Of a stretch of 64,000 bases of DNA, positions 33,501 through 43,020 are shown in pieces. The position numbers and the translations under genes are program-made. The DNA is from Proteiniphilum sp. UBA1403 (GTDB lineage: Bacteria > Bacteroidota > Bacteroidia > Bacteroidales > Dysgonomonadaceae). The stretch spans positions 1 to 64,000 of the forward strand of contig DBQD01000018.1 of NCBI GenBank assembly GCA_002305715.1, written 5' to 3'. The notes under the pieces were generated by a model that was not told the origin of the DNA, did not search any database, and saw nothing but the letters and a program-made list of their open reading frames with translations. The number at the start of each line of letters is the position of its first letter. Position 1 is the stretch's first letter.

Positions 33501-35936
33501 ATGCAATACGGTTATTTCGATGATATACGGCGAGAATATGTGATAACAAATCCCCGCACCCCCTGGCCCTGGATCAATTACCTGGGCAACGAAGACTTCT
33601 TCGGTCTTATTTCCAACACAGCAGGGGGGTATGCTTTCTATAAAGATGCAAAATTCCGACGAATCATTCGCTATCGTTACAACAATGTGCCAATGGATAG
33701 TGGAGGAAGGTACTTCTACATTCGTGAAGGAAGCAGTGTCTGGAGTCCCGGCTGGAAACCTTGCAAAACCGAACTCGATCGCTATGAGTGTCGCCATGGT
33801 ATGGGATATACTACTATTACTGGTGCTAAAAATGATCTGGAGGTGGAGCTGTTGTTTTTTGTCCCCCTGCAGACTTGGGCTGAGGTACAGAAGGTGACGC
33901 TGCACAACACGAGTAAGGAAGTCAAGAAGGTGCAACTTTTCTCGTTCGTGGAATGGTGTCTTTGGAATGCGGCCACCGATATGGAGAACTTTCAGCGAAA
34001 CTTCTCTACGGGTGAGGTGGAGGTAGATGGCTCGGTCATCTACCATAAGACTGAGTACAGAGAACGACGCAATCATTACGCCTACTACTCTGTGAACCAT
34101 ACTATACAGGGATTTGATACGGATCGTGAGTCATTCTTTGGACTTTACAACGGTTTTGATGAACCTCAAACGGTGTTGGAGGGAAAGCCTCGCAATAGTG
34201 TGGCTCATGGCTGGTCCCCCATTGCTTCTCACTACCTCGAGATTGAGTTGAAACCGGGTGAAAGAAAGGAGTTGGTCTTTCTTTTGGGTTATGTTGAGAA
34301 CGAGCAGGAAGAGAAATGGGAGAGTCTGGGTGTCATAAACAAAGAAAAGGCCAAAAAGACGATCTCTTGTTTTGATAGCGTTGAGAAGGTAAATGATGCC
34401 TTTGCAGCTCTCCGTTCCTATTGGGATCAGCTGCTCGGTAATTTCAATGTCAAGACAGGCGAAGAGAAACTGGACCGGATGGTGAATATCTGGAACCAAT
34501 ACCAGTGCATGGTCACCTTTTGTTTCTCCCGCTCTGCATCCTACTTTGAAAGCGGTATCGGGAGAGGAATGGGATTTCGTGACTCCAACCAAGACCTACT
34601 TGGCTTTGTCCACCAGATTCCTGAACGGGCGCGTGAACGAATCATCGATATTGCTTCAACTCAGTTTCCAGATGGATCTTGTTATCACCAGTACCAACCA
34701 CTCACCAAAAAGGGGAACAATGAAATTGGTGGCGGCTTCAACGATGACCCACTCTGGCTCATCTTAGGTACCACAGCCTATATTAAGGAGACAGGCGATT
34801 TTGGAATTCTCGATGAAGCAGTACCATTCGACAACGAACCCGGTTCTGAGAAGTCGCTTTTCGATCATCTGTCGATATCATTCAACCATGTGATTCACAA
34901 TCTAGGCCCACATGGGTTACCTCTTATTGGTCGTGCAGATTGGAACGACTGCCTAAACCTCAACTGCTTCTCGAATGACCCCAACGAGAGTTTCCAGACA
35001 ACCGAGAATAAGAGCGAGGGCTCTAAGGCAGAAAGTATCATGATTGCTGGTCTGTTTGTCGTCACCGGTCGTGAGTATGCAGAACTTTGTTCGCATATCG
35101 GAAATATGGAAGAGGTCGCAAGGGTGAATAACCATGTCGATCAGATGTTGGAAGCCATCAAGCAGCATGGCTGGGATGGTGAATGGTTCCTGCGTGCCTA
35201 CGACTATTTTGGCAACAAGATAGGGTCAAAGGAAAATATTGAGGGTCAGATTTTTATTGAATCCAATGGTTGGTGTGGCATAGCCGGTATCGGGCAGGAA
35301 CAAGGAATGACCGAAAAAGCACTCAATGCCGTAAAGGAAAGGCTCGATTGCGAATATGGCATTGTGCTTAACAACCCGGCTTACACACAATATTATATAG
35401 GATATGGTGAGATTTCGAGTTATCCCCAGGGATACAAAGAGAATGCAGGTGTTTTCTGCCATAATAATCCTTGGATCATTATTGCAGAAACTGTGCTAGG
35501 AAGGGGAGATCGTGCGTGGGAGTACTTCCGCAAGATTTGTCCCTCCTATACAGAGGATAGGAGCGATCTACATAAGGTGGAGCCCTATGTCTATGCGCAA
35601 ATGATTGCCGGTAAGGATGCTTTCCGACCGGGTGAAGCCAAAAATTCTTGGCTGACAGGCACAGCTGCATGGAACTTCTATACGATATCGCAATACATTC
35701 TTGGCATCAAACCAACTTATAACGGACTGCTCATTAACCCCTGTATTTCACCCGAATGGGATGGTTACCAAGTTACTCGTAAGTTTCGTGGGGCAACCTA
35801 CCACATTACCGTGAAGAATCCCCATAATAGAATGAAAGGCGTGTCGGTTATGAAACTCAACGGGGTGCCTGTTTCTACCAATATGATACCTCTTCAAGCG
35901 ACTGGTAGCAGCTGTGAGGTAGAAGTGATACTTTGA
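33501..35936 (+). CDS. GH94 cellobiose phosphorylase-like enzyme
   Basis: Cytoplasmic inverting phosphorylase of 811 residues, the usual size for cellobiose phosphorylases, with no signal peptide. It is predicted to convert cellobiose and phosphate into glucose-1-phosphate and glucose. The N-terminal beta-sandwich begins MQYGYFDDIRREYVITNP and PWPWINYLGNEDFFG, hallmark sequences of this enzyme, and the alpha/alpha barrel contains GRADWNDCLNLN (Asp480-Asp483), which holds the family's catalytic aspartate. In this locus it provides the glucose branch of glucomannan breakdown. The next gene begins just after its stop. Confidence 0.93.
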   Translation: MQYGYFDDIRREYVITNPRTPWPWINYLGNEDFFGLISNTAGGYAFYKDAKFRRIIRYRYNNVPMDSGGRYFYIREGSSVWSPGWKPCKTELDRYECRHGMGYTTITGAKNDLEVELLFFVPLQTWAEVQKVTLHNTSKEVKKVQLFSFVEWCLWNAATDMENFQRNFSTGEVEVDGSVIYHKTEYRERRNHYAYYSVNHTIQGFDTDRESFFGLYNGFDEPQTVLEGKPRNSVAHGWSPIASHYLEIELKPGERKELVFLLGYVENEQEEKWESLGVINKEKAKKTISCFDSVEKVNDAFAALRSYWDQLLGNFNVKTGEEKLDRMVNIWNQYQCMVTFCFSRSASYFESGIGRGMGFRDSNQDLLGFVHQIPERARERIIDIASTQFPDGSCYHQYQPLTKKGNNEIGGGFNDDPLWLILGTTAYIKETGDFGILDEAVPFDNEPGSEKSLFDHLSISFNHVIHNLGPHGLPLIGRADWNDCLNLNCFSNDPNESFQTTENKSEGSKAESIMIAGLFVVTGREYAELCSHIGNMEEVARVNNHVDQMLEAIKQHGWDGEWFLRAYDYFGNKIGSKENIEGQIFIESNGWCGIAGIGQEQGMTEKALNAVKERLDCEYGIVLNNPAYTQYYIGYGEISSYPQGYKENAGVFCHNNPWIIIAETVLGRGDRAWEYFRKICPSYTEDRSDLHKVEPYVYAQMIAGKDAFRPGEAKNSWLTGTAAWNFYTISQYILGIKPTYNGLLINPCISPEWDGYQVTRKFRGATYHITVKNPHNRMKGVSVMKLNGVPVSTNMIPLQATGSSCEVEVIL

Positions 35937-35947
35937 GAAAGGATGCG

Positions 35948-37144
35948 ATGATGAAACTCAACCAATTAAAAAAAGAAGTTCGAAAGGAGCTGATCGACAA
36001 TATCCTTCCTTTTTGGATAAGTAAGATGAAAGATATGGACCGGGGAGGCTACTATGGTCGCATGACCGGTTTGAATGAACTCATTCCTGAAGCTCCAAAA
36101 GGGGGCATACTTCATGCCCGTATTTTATGGACATTTTCTTCGGCTGCCCTTCATCTGCATTCAGATAAATACCTTGCAGAGGCAAATGAAGTTTACACCT
36201 ACCTGGTGGATCACTTTTTTGATGAAACGTATGGGGGCACTTACTGGATGCTCCATGTCGATGGTACACCTGCCAACATGAAAAAACAGATTTACAGCCA
36301 AGCTTTCGTACTGTATGCCCTCGCCGAATTCTATCGTGCGAGTGAACATGAGGAGGCACGCGACAAAGCTAAAGAGCTCTTCCGACTGATTGAAGAGCAC
36401 AGTTACGATAAACAGGGCAATGGATACTTTGAAGCCTATAGTCGAGATTGGATGATACTCGATGATTTGCGACTAAGTGAAAAGGATGCGAACGAAAAGA
36501 AGACGATGAACACCCATCTTCATTTGTTGGAGGCCTACACCAACCTCTACCGGATATGGCCGGATAAATATGTGGCTAGGCAGCTGAAGAATCTAATCGA
36601 TATCTTTCTTGAAAAAATAATCGATCCGGAGAGCGGTCACCTCAACTTATTCTTCGATGAGGAGTGGAACTGTAAATCTTCTCGTTACTCCTATGGCCAT
36701 GATATTGAAGCCTCATGGTTGATAGAGGAGGCAGCTCTGGTTCTGGGCGATGAGGCATTGATCCGGAAACTGAAACCGGTCACACTTCGTATTGCTGAAG
36801 CTGCGGCAGAGGGGTTGACAAAAAAGGGGTCACTCATTAACGAACGAGACTTTGTTACGGGTCATCTGGATGAGTGGAGCGACTGGTGGCCACAGGCAGA
36901 GGCTGTAGTTGGTTTTTTCAATGCATGGCAGCTTTCGGGTGATCGGCGTTATCTAGACAAAGTCTATTGCAGTTGGAAGTTTATCAAAGAAAATCTTGTA
37001 GACAATGAGAGTGGAGAGTGGTTCTGGTCGGTCTCTCCCCAAGGTGAGAAAGACCGGGTGAACGACAAGGCCGGCTTCTGGAAATGCCCCTACCACAACA
37101 GTCGCATGTGCCTGGAGCTGATTGAGCGGATCAAAGAGGAGTGA
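35948..37144 (+). CDS. AGE-family cellobiose/mannobiose 2-epimerase
   Basis: Cytoplasmic enzyme of about 399 residues that interconverts glucose and mannose at the reducing end of beta-1,4 disaccharides. The alpha6/alpha6 barrel shows ILHARILWTFSSAALH, AYTNLYRIWPD, SYGHDIEASWLIEEAA and the C-terminal GFWKCPYHNSRMCLEL; the histidines of the last two segments correspond to the catalytic pair of the family. The reading frame is open to a TTG at 35933 that overlaps the previous stop, but ATG codons at 35948 and 35951 give the family's normal N-terminus. It links mannanase products to both phosphorylases. Confidence 0.91.
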   Translation: MMKLNQLKKEVRKELIDNILPFWISKMKDMDRGGYYGRMTGLNELIPEAPKGGILHARILWTFSSAALHLHSDKYLAEANEVYTYLVDHFFDETYGGTYWMLHVDGTPANMKKQIYSQAFVLYALAEFYRASEHEEARDKAKELFRLIEEHSYDKQGNGYFEAYSRDWMILDDLRLSEKDANEKKTMNTHLHLLEAYTNLYRIWPDKYVARQLKNLIDIFLEKIIDPESGHLNLFFDEEWNCKSSRYSYGHDIEASWLIEEAALVLGDEALIRKLKPVTLRIAEAAAEGLTKKGSLINERDFVTGHLDEWSDWWPQAEAVVGFFNAWQLSGDRRYLDKVYCSWKFIKENLVDNESGEWFWSVSPQGEKDRVNDKAGFWKCPYHNSRMCLELIERIKEE

Positions 37145-37205
37145 CGTGACGAACTATTCCGATTGAATGAACATGAAAAACGGTAATAATTTAACATTTA
37201 GATAG

Positions 37206-38225
37206 ATGAAAAAAAACAGTGTGATTTTTACAATGCTACTATTGCTGTCAGTAGTGGTATCTTGCGGTGAGCGACAAAAAGCGAACAAATCAGGTGAGGG
37301 AGCCGATTCAACGGTGGTGCTACGTAACGGACAGTTGCAGGTAATCGGTACACAGCTCTGTAACGAGCAAGGAGAGCCGTTCATACTACGTGGAGCCAGT
37401 CTGGGTTGGCATAACCTTTGGCCCCGTTTTTATAACAAACAGGCGGTATCGTGGTTGGCAGACGACTGGAAATGCACCGTTGTAAGAGCTGCCATGGGGC
37501 TGGAGATTGAGGACAATTATCGCGAGAACCCCGATTTTGCAATGCAGTGCATCACTCCCGTAATTGAAGGGGCCATAGAGAAGGGGATTTATGTTATTAT
37601 CGACTTCCATGCACACAAGAAATATACCGAAGAGGCGAAGACATTTTTTGCAGAGATGGCAACAAAATATGGAAAACACCCCAATGTGATTTATGAAATC
37701 TGGAATGAGCCCGATTACTTTGAGTGGGATGAGGTGAAGGCCTACTCAGAAGAGGTGATTGAGGTTATCAGAACCATTGATCCCGATAACATCATATTAG
37801 TGGGTAGTCCCCATTGGGATCAAGATCTCCACTTGGTGGCTGCCGATCCCATTCAAAATGTGAGCAACATTATGTACACCATGCACTTTTATGCGGCCAC
37901 TCATGAGGCATGGCTGCGTGAAAGAACTGACGCAGCCATTGCTGACGGAATCCCCATTTTTGTGTCTGAATGCGGTGGCTCAGAAGCCAATGGCGACGGA
38001 CGCTTGGGTGTAGAAGAGTGGGAGACCTATGTGGAGTGGATGGAGAGTCGCAAAATCAGTTGGGTTGCATGGTCGGTTTCCGATAAAAACGAAACATGCT
38101 CTATGCTCTTGCCTCGTGCTTCGGATGAAGGAAACTGGACAGAGGATCTCCTCAAACCATGGGGTGTACTGACACGCAATTCAATACGAAATCACAGTGA
38201 TTTACCAATTAAAACGATTTTATAA
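37206..38225 (+). CDS. GH5 endo-beta-1,4-glucanase-type lipoprotein (subfamily 2-like)
   Basis: Lipoprotein of 339 residues, Cys20 in the lipobox VVSC. The GH5 barrel carries acid/base Glu168 in YEIWNEPDY and nucleophile Glu255 in FVSECGGS. The start of the domain, LRGASLGWHNLWPRFYN, and the HAHKKYTEEAKTFFAEMA segment are like the cellulase subfamily GH5_2 rather than GH5 mannanases. In a mannan locus this suggests attack on the glucose-containing stretches of glucomannan. It is the last gene of the plus-strand locus, 61 bases after the epimerase. Confidence 0.88.
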   Translation: MKKNSVIFTMLLLLSVVVSCGERQKANKSGEGADSTVVLRNGQLQVIGTQLCNEQGEPFILRGASLGWHNLWPRFYNKQAVSWLADDWKCTVVRAAMGLEIEDNYRENPDFAMQCITPVIEGAIEKGIYVIIDFHAHKKYTEEAKTFFAEMATKYGKHPNVIYEIWNEPDYFEWDEVKAYSEEVIEVIRTIDPDNIILVGSPHWDQDLHLVAADPIQNVSNIMYTMHFYAATHEAWLRERTDAAIADGIPIFVSECGGSEANGDGRLGVEEWETYVEWMESRKISWVAWSVSDKNETCSMLLPRASDEGNWTEDLLKPWGVLTRNSIRNHSDLPIKTIL

Positions 38226-38318
38226 TAACCTCAAACTTGGTAAAAAAGGGAATTTATAAAATAAGGAGGGTGATTGAAATATTCTGTTTCGCTCTCTGTT
38301 TTAATGAAGTAAAAAGAA

Positions 38319-38356
38319 ACCCACTAGTTTAAAGGTATACCTTCAAACTAGTGGGT
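38319..38356 (-). terminator. Terminator of the kdu/kdg/transporter operon
   Basis: A 12-bp perfect outer stem (38319-38330 with 38345-38356), one mismatch, a 4-bp inner stem and a TATA loop. On the minus strand it is followed by TTTCTTTTT, giving a T tract about 60 bases after the transporter stop. It separates the two converging polysaccharide loci. Confidence 0.85.
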
Positions 38357-38416
38357 AAAAACAACTAGCTTGGTAAAAACCTGTTAAGGATACTTATAGC
38401 TAGTCACCTTTTCATG

Positions 38417-39877
38417 TTAGTATTTTATCAGTTTATACTTTGGAACCAATGCCTTCATAAAACACCATCCAATTAAGTATGCAACTGCACAAATACAGAA
38501 GATAATGAAATATCCGGCTGGTTTTCCCTCGAAATTAAGGAATTTCATATTTGTTTCACCAGCATATACGAATAGGTTTCCAGCTCCTTTTTGTAGTATC
38601 ATGGATCCAATTCCACCAGCCATGCCACCAATACCGGTCACTGTTGCAATAGCACCTTGTGGGAACATGTCACCGATAGTTGAAAAGAGGTTAGCGCTCC
38701 ACGCTTGGTGTGCAGCGCAACCAATTGAGATCAATAATACAGGTATCCAGGCAGCATTTTTACCAAAATGGGCGAATTCCATTCCAAGAGGTTGGGCAAG
38801 CAGTACAGCCAGAGGGAAGAATGCAAAAATAAGCATAGCTTTCATACGGGCAGCGTATGGATTTTGTCCACTTCTATTGATGAAGATAGTAGGTAGTTTA
38901 CCTCCTAAGATTGAGAGGACAGTAACAATAGCGTATAGTGTGAAGATCAAGGCCATTCCCAGTCCTTCTGAGGTCTTGATGTTAAACTGCATATTCAGGT
39001 AAGATGGTGTCCAGAATAAGAAAAACCACCATACTCCGTCGGTCATGAACTTACCTACTGCAAAAGCCCATGTCTGTTTGTATGAGAAACATTTCCAGAA
39101 TGGTATCTTATTATCGTTCTTTTTGTTCTCTTCTTCCGTTTTCTCCCGTTTATCTTGCTCAATATATTCGAGTTCCAAAGCATTCACGTGCTTACTTTTT
39201 GTAGGCTTATCGTAAAGGAACACCCAAAATCCCATCCATATAAATCCCAATGCACCGATTATAATAAATGCCATTTCCCAACTAAAGAGTTTGGCGAGTG
39301 GTGGTATTGTCAGAGGTGCAAAAAGTGCCCCAATGGATGCACCTGCATTAAAGATGGAAGTTGCATAAGCACGGTCTTTTTTGGGGAAGTATTCAGCAGT
39401 TGCTTTTATAGCTGCTGGGAAGTTGCCGGCTTCACCTAATGCTAGAATTCCACGTGCTACGAGAAAACACCACATGCTTATCGTGGCTATCACTACGGCT
39501 GTGTCACCAGTTGCAGCAGCCAGTTCTGCTGCAGAGCTTAGGCCTACAAAATGTTCTGTTATGACACCGCAGACAGCGTGTAGGCAGGCTCCAACACTCC
39601 ATACCCCTATAGCCCAGAGAAATCCTTTCTTGGTTCCCATCCATTCAACGAAACGACCTGCAAAAAGCATGCAGATGGCATAAAAGATTGAGAAGAACGA
39701 CGTGATTGTGCCGTAATGCGACTCATTCCAATGAAACTCGGGTTTGATAAACTCATCCCAGGTAAGTGACAAGACCTGTCGGTCGAGGTAGTTGATAGTC
39801 GTTGCAAAAAATAACATGGCAACGATAGTCCATCGGAAACTTGTCATTTTTCCGGCTTGTTGTTGTGTGTGAATCAT
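38417..39877 (-). CDS. MFS transporter, anion:cation symporter type (hexuronate/ExuT-like)
   Basis: Inner-membrane carrier of 486 residues with about twelve hydrophobic helices. The N-terminus RWTIVAMLFFATTINYLDRQVLS is the ACS-family signature shared by ExuT, GarP and DgoT. The segment RGILALGEAGNFPAAIKATAEYFPKKDRA is the typical loop after helix 4. As last gene of an operon with kduI, kduD, kdgK and eda, it probably imports galacturonate, unsaturated galacturonate or its keto form (inference). It lies 44 bases after the aldolase gene. Confidence 0.9.
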   Translation of the reverse strand: MIHTQQQAGKMTSFRWTIVAMLFFATTINYLDRQVLSLTWDEFIKPEFHWNESHYGTITSFFSIFYAICMLFAGRFVEWMGTKKGFLWAIGVWSVGACLHAVCGVITEHFVGLSSAAELAAATGDTAVVIATISMWCFLVARGILALGEAGNFPAAIKATAEYFPKKDRAYATSIFNAGASIGALFAPLTIPPLAKLFSWEMAFIIIGALGFIWMGFWVFLYDKPTKSKHVNALELEYIEQDKREKTEEENKKNDNKIPFWKCFSYKQTWAFAVGKFMTDGVWWFFLFWTPSYLNMQFNIKTSEGLGMALIFTLYAIVTVLSILGGKLPTIFINRSGQNPYAARMKAMLIFAFFPLAVLLAQPLGMEFAHFGKNAAWIPVLLISIGCAAHQAWSANLFSTIGDMFPQGAIATVTGIGGMAGGIGSMILQKGAGNLFVYAGETNMKFLNFEGKPAGYFIIFCICAVAYLIGWCFMKALVPKYKLIKY

Positions 39878-39921
39878 TTGTTAATTTGTTTTAGGCTACT
39901 ATTATTTATTTGATATTTGGT

Positions 39922-40596
39922 TTAGGCGTGTTTTATCTTCTTTACAAAGGTGATGCATTCTCGGCATAATTGGGTAATTCTCTTCCATTCTCCATTTTTC
40001 AACACCTCTTTTGGGAAAAGGTTAGAACCAATTCCTACGGCAGTTACACCGGCATTGAACCAGGCTGAAAGATTATCTTCAGTCGGTTCCACACCGCCAG
40101 TTACCATGATCTTGGACCAAGGCATGGGACCTTTGATATTTTTAACGAACGAAGGACCTCCCACGTTGCCACCAGGGAATACCTTTACAATTTCTGCACC
40201 CAGCTCCTGTGCCAGTCCTATTTCACTCGTGGTAGCACAACCGGGTGAGTAGGCTATCTGTCGGCGATTGCATACTTTAAAGATATCGGGGTTTAGTAGC
40301 GGTCCCACAACAAAGTTCGCTCCCAACTGGATATAAAGTGCTGCGCTAGGTGCGTCAACAATTGAACCTATTCCCAGTATCATCTCAGGGCATTCCTTGT
40401 CGGCCCACTTCACCAGCTCAGCAAACACTTCATGGGCAAAGTCGCCCCGATTGGTGAATTCAAAAGCACGAATTCCCCCTTCGTAGCATGCTTTCACCAC
40501 ATTCTTTACCACTTCAACATTGGCATGGTAGAACACAGGTACTATACCGGTCTCTTCAATTGTTTGGTATACATGTAGTCTGGAAAATTTTGCCAT
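39922..40596 (-). CDS. eda: KDPG aldolase
   Basis: Class I aldolase of 224 residues that splits 2-keto-3-deoxy-6-phosphogluconate into pyruvate and glyceraldehyde-3-phosphate. The Schiff-base lysine is Lys138 in EIVKVFPGG, and Glu46 in FEFTNRG is the conserved proton-transfer residue. The FVVGPLLNPDIFKVC segment and the phosphate-binding GIGSNLFP near the C-terminus also match. It takes the product of the neighbouring kinase gene. The gap to that gene is 119 bases, without a visible promoter. Confidence 0.93.
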   Translation of the reverse strand: MAKFSRLHVYQTIEETGIVPVFYHANVEVVKNVVKACYEGGIRAFEFTNRGDFAHEVFAELVKWADKECPEMILGIGSIVDAPSAALYIQLGANFVVGPLLNPDIFKVCNRRQIAYSPGCATTSEIGLAQELGAEIVKVFPGGNVGGPSFVKNIKGPMPWSKIMVTGGVEPTEDNLSAWFNAGVTAVGIGSNLFPKEVLKNGEWKRITQLCRECITFVKKIKHA

Positions 40597-40715
40597 AGTA
40601 TATAATTTTCAGCTTTTCGTTGTCTGTATTCGTTATTTGTTACTTATTAACATTCAGTCTATGTATCAACTTCTGTAGGCGTACTTGCCCACATTGATAC
40701 GTTCATGAAAGGGTC

Positions 40716-41753
40716 TCATCGTACAACCCGACCCGATCCATCGCCTCTCATCAGTGTTTCCACCTCTGCAACGCTAACCAGGTTGAAGTCGCCATATATG
40801 GTATGTTTGAGACAAGATGCTGCCACAGCAAAGTCCAGAGCTTTCTGGTCATCACCTTCATAGGAGAGCAGTCCGTAGATTAATCCACCCATGAAGGAGT
40901 CACCACCACCCACTCTGTCAACGATGTGAGTAATGTCATACCTTTTCGATTGATATAGCTTGTCTGAATACAAGCATCCACCCCATGTATTGTGGTTGGC
41001 ATTGATGGATCCACGCAGGGTGATGATCACCTTCCTTGCCCGTGGGAATCTCAGCTTCAATTGCTTGCATACCGATTCAAACTCGGCTGCATCGACCTCA
41101 CCACCGGTATGCTCCACTTGAAATCCCTCCGGTTTAATACCGAATACCTTTTCAGCATCTTCCTCATTGCCCAAGATCACATCGCAACCCTCAACCAGCG
41201 CTGGCATGATTTCCGATGCTTTTTTTCCATATTTCCAGAGATTCTTCCGGTAATTGAGGTCGCAAGATACGGTTATTCCCATTTCATTAGCTGTTTGAAT
41301 AGCTTCGAGACAAGCATCTGCTGCACCTTGTGAAAGAGCCGGAGTGATACCGGTCCAGTGGAACCAAGTGGCATCTTTCAGAATCTCTCTCCAGTTGAAC
41401 ATCCCTTTTCCCACCTCGGCGATGGAGGAATTAGCACGGTCGTACACCACTTTCGAGGGACGAGCCACAGCGCCTGTTTCGAGGAAGTAGATGCCTACGC
41501 GTTCACCACCACGAAGAATCTGGTTGGTCCTTACATTATATTTGCGAAGTTCGGCGATACACCAGTCGGCAATCTCATTTTTTGGTAGGCGGGTTACAAA
41601 ATCGACCGGAATACCGTAGTTCGCGAGTGATACGGCCACATTGGCCTCACCTCCACCAAAAGTGGCTGTCAGGCTATCAGACTGAATAAAACGTTTATAT
41701 CCGGGTGTGGCCAGACGCAACATGATCTCGCCAAATGTGACTACTTTCTGCAT
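40716..41753 (-). CDS. kdgK: 2-keto-3-deoxygluconate kinase (PfkB family)
   Basis: Sugar kinase of 345 residues expected to phosphorylate KDG to KDPG. The PfkB fold is shown by the N-terminal FGEIMLRLATPG, the glycine-rich TFGGGEANVAVSLANYG, and the C-terminal signature VGGGDSFMGGLIYGLL with the catalytic base Asp285. KDG is assigned as substrate from the kduI-kduD-eda neighbourhood; the PfkB family also contains ribokinase- and fructokinase-type members. It follows the DUF4861 gene by 36 bases. Confidence 0.9.
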   Translation of the reverse strand: MQKVVTFGEIMLRLATPGYKRFIQSDSLTATFGGGEANVAVSLANYGIPVDFVTRLPKNEIADWCIAELRKYNVRTNQILRGGERVGIYFLETGAVARPSKVVYDRANSSIAEVGKGMFNWREILKDATWFHWTGITPALSQGAADACLEAIQTANEMGITVSCDLNYRKNLWKYGKKASEIMPALVEGCDVILGNEEDAEKVFGIKPEGFQVEHTGGEVDAAEFESVCKQLKLRFPRARKVIITLRGSINANHNTWGGCLYSDKLYQSKRYDITHIVDRVGGGDSFMGGLIYGLLSYEGDDQKALDFAVAASCLKHTIYGDFNLVSVAEVETLMRGDGSGRVVR

Positions 41754-41789
41754 TTCTGTTTATTTGATGATGAGTCTGTTCTATTTGTT

Positions 41790-42956
41790 TTATTTCTGAA
41801 TTTCAACGACCAACGGAAGTTCGAGTTTCGCTTTTGTTTCTTTTACAAAGGAGGTCCATTCTTCGAAGTTGTTGAATCCGGCTTTACTCCAACCACCTCC
41901 GGTGTAATAGCAGTACTTCTTGCCCGGTTGACAGCTGTTAAGTCCCAAAAAGTGGCCGTTTGCAACCTTGGTTACTTCGTATCCCTTTGGGTTGATGGCA
42001 GCCGTAAAGATTGTTCCGTTCTTTTTATCGGCAGGAGTTTCATAAGCTATGATGCCGCTATTATCTCCAAAGGTTGTTTTGCCTGCATTTTCTTCCGGAT
42101 TCTTTTCGGGCATTACAATACCGGTCGCAACTGTCAACTGTGTAGCGTCAGTCTCAAATATCTGGGATACTTTATTAAAAAGGCTGAAGGCATCGAGTGA
42201 GATAATTCTTGTTTCCTTAACTTCATATTCTCCCGCTTTGTAGGGATCGTATGAGAGTTTGAATGTCAATCGCAGTGGACCGTTATCAAGAATCTCAGCT
42301 ATGACAAAGTTGTCGCCCAGACAAAGCGTATCGTTATCGACCGGGGCAGTCATACCCAGACCGAGCGTTCTCCCTACTTTATAGAAGTCAAGTCCTTCAC
42401 CATGATCATCGTGGTAGGAAGCTACACCTGCCAAATCGTTTTTATACCATTTATCAATAATCAGTTCTTCCGTTTTTTTTGCCCAGTAGTCCATACCGTT
42501 GCTGATTTCTCCGGTTGCTTTCAGTGCCGGACCGTAGACACGGAAGGCTGCGCAGTTGTTCTCCCATGCAAAATCATCCTTTCGCTCCGGTACCAATCGT
42601 CCGTACACGAGTGGTTGAAATACCTGGGGTTCACCCACTGAAATCATATATGTATCAGAAGCTCCTGCTGCCAGTGTAGCAGGAAATATCAACATCTCCA
42701 CACTGTCAGTACCGTTTGTTACCAACTGGTAGGGAACTTGCTCTCCAGCACTGGTTGTTACAACAACTGCTTGATTATCTGCAAGTGAAAGTAGTTGTTT
42801 TATATCGTACCACACCACTTCCACTATTTCATTTTCCCTATCGCTCGTTCCAGGGTTGCTGATTTGCACGGTAATTCCCTTTTTGGACGTACCACAACCA
42901 ATAAGTATGGCGGTCAATACGATGAAAAACAAACGTTGTGTCTGCATATGCATCAA
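41790..42956 (-). CDS. DUF4861-type lipoprotein, function unknown
   Basis: Predicted lipoprotein of 388 residues, Cys21 in the lipobox LIGC. The body is beta-rich with segments such as FAWENNCAAFRVYGPALKA, GMDYWAKKTEELIIDKWY, YHDDHGEGLDFYKVGRTLG and a C-terminal YYTGGGWSKAGFNNFEEW. This pattern fits the DUF4861 family, known from Bacteroidota carbohydrate loci but without an activity I can name. It is the only exported, uncharacterised member of an otherwise cytoplasmic uronate operon, lying between kduD and kdgK. A periplasmic role on unsaturated or keto-uronate products is possible (inference). Confidence 0.78.
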   Translation of the reverse strand: MMHMQTQRLFFIVLTAILIGCGTSKKGITVQISNPGTSDRENEIVEVVWYDIKQLLSLADNQAVVVTTSAGEQVPYQLVTNGTDSVEMLIFPATLAAGASDTYMISVGEPQVFQPLVYGRLVPERKDDFAWENNCAAFRVYGPALKATGEISNGMDYWAKKTEELIIDKWYKNDLAGVASYHDDHGEGLDFYKVGRTLGLGMTAPVDNDTLCLGDNFVIAEILDNGPLRLTFKLSYDPYKAGEYEVKETRIISLDAFSLFNKVSQIFETDATQLTVATGIVMPEKNPEENAGKTTFGDNSGIIAYETPADKKNGTIFTAAINPKGYEVTKVANGHFLGLNSCQPGKKYCYYTGGGWSKAGFNNFEEWTSFVKETKAKLELPLVVEIQK

Positions 42957-43020
42957 ATTTTAATTTTTTTTAAACTCATCACGTTAAATCGTTGAATACT
43001 CGAGACTACACGCATTCAAG

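Noticed and set aside
33375..34100. 241-codon minus-strand open frame
   Set aside because: It is antisense to the end of the symporter gene and the start of the GH94 gene, both of which have clear family motifs, and its own translation shows no domain.
35933..35947. TTG start for the epimerase gene
   Set aside because: In-frame ATG codons follow immediately and give the normal family N-terminus.
18262..38225. Mannan locus as an island integrated at the tRNA 3' end
   Set aside because: No repeat of the tRNA 3' end was seen on the far side of the locus, and there is no integrase gene.
38362..38404. Second hairpin formed by ACTAGCT and AGCTAGT
   Set aside because: Only 7 bp with a loop of 27 bases and no T run; the neighbouring hairpin at 38319-38356 explains termination.
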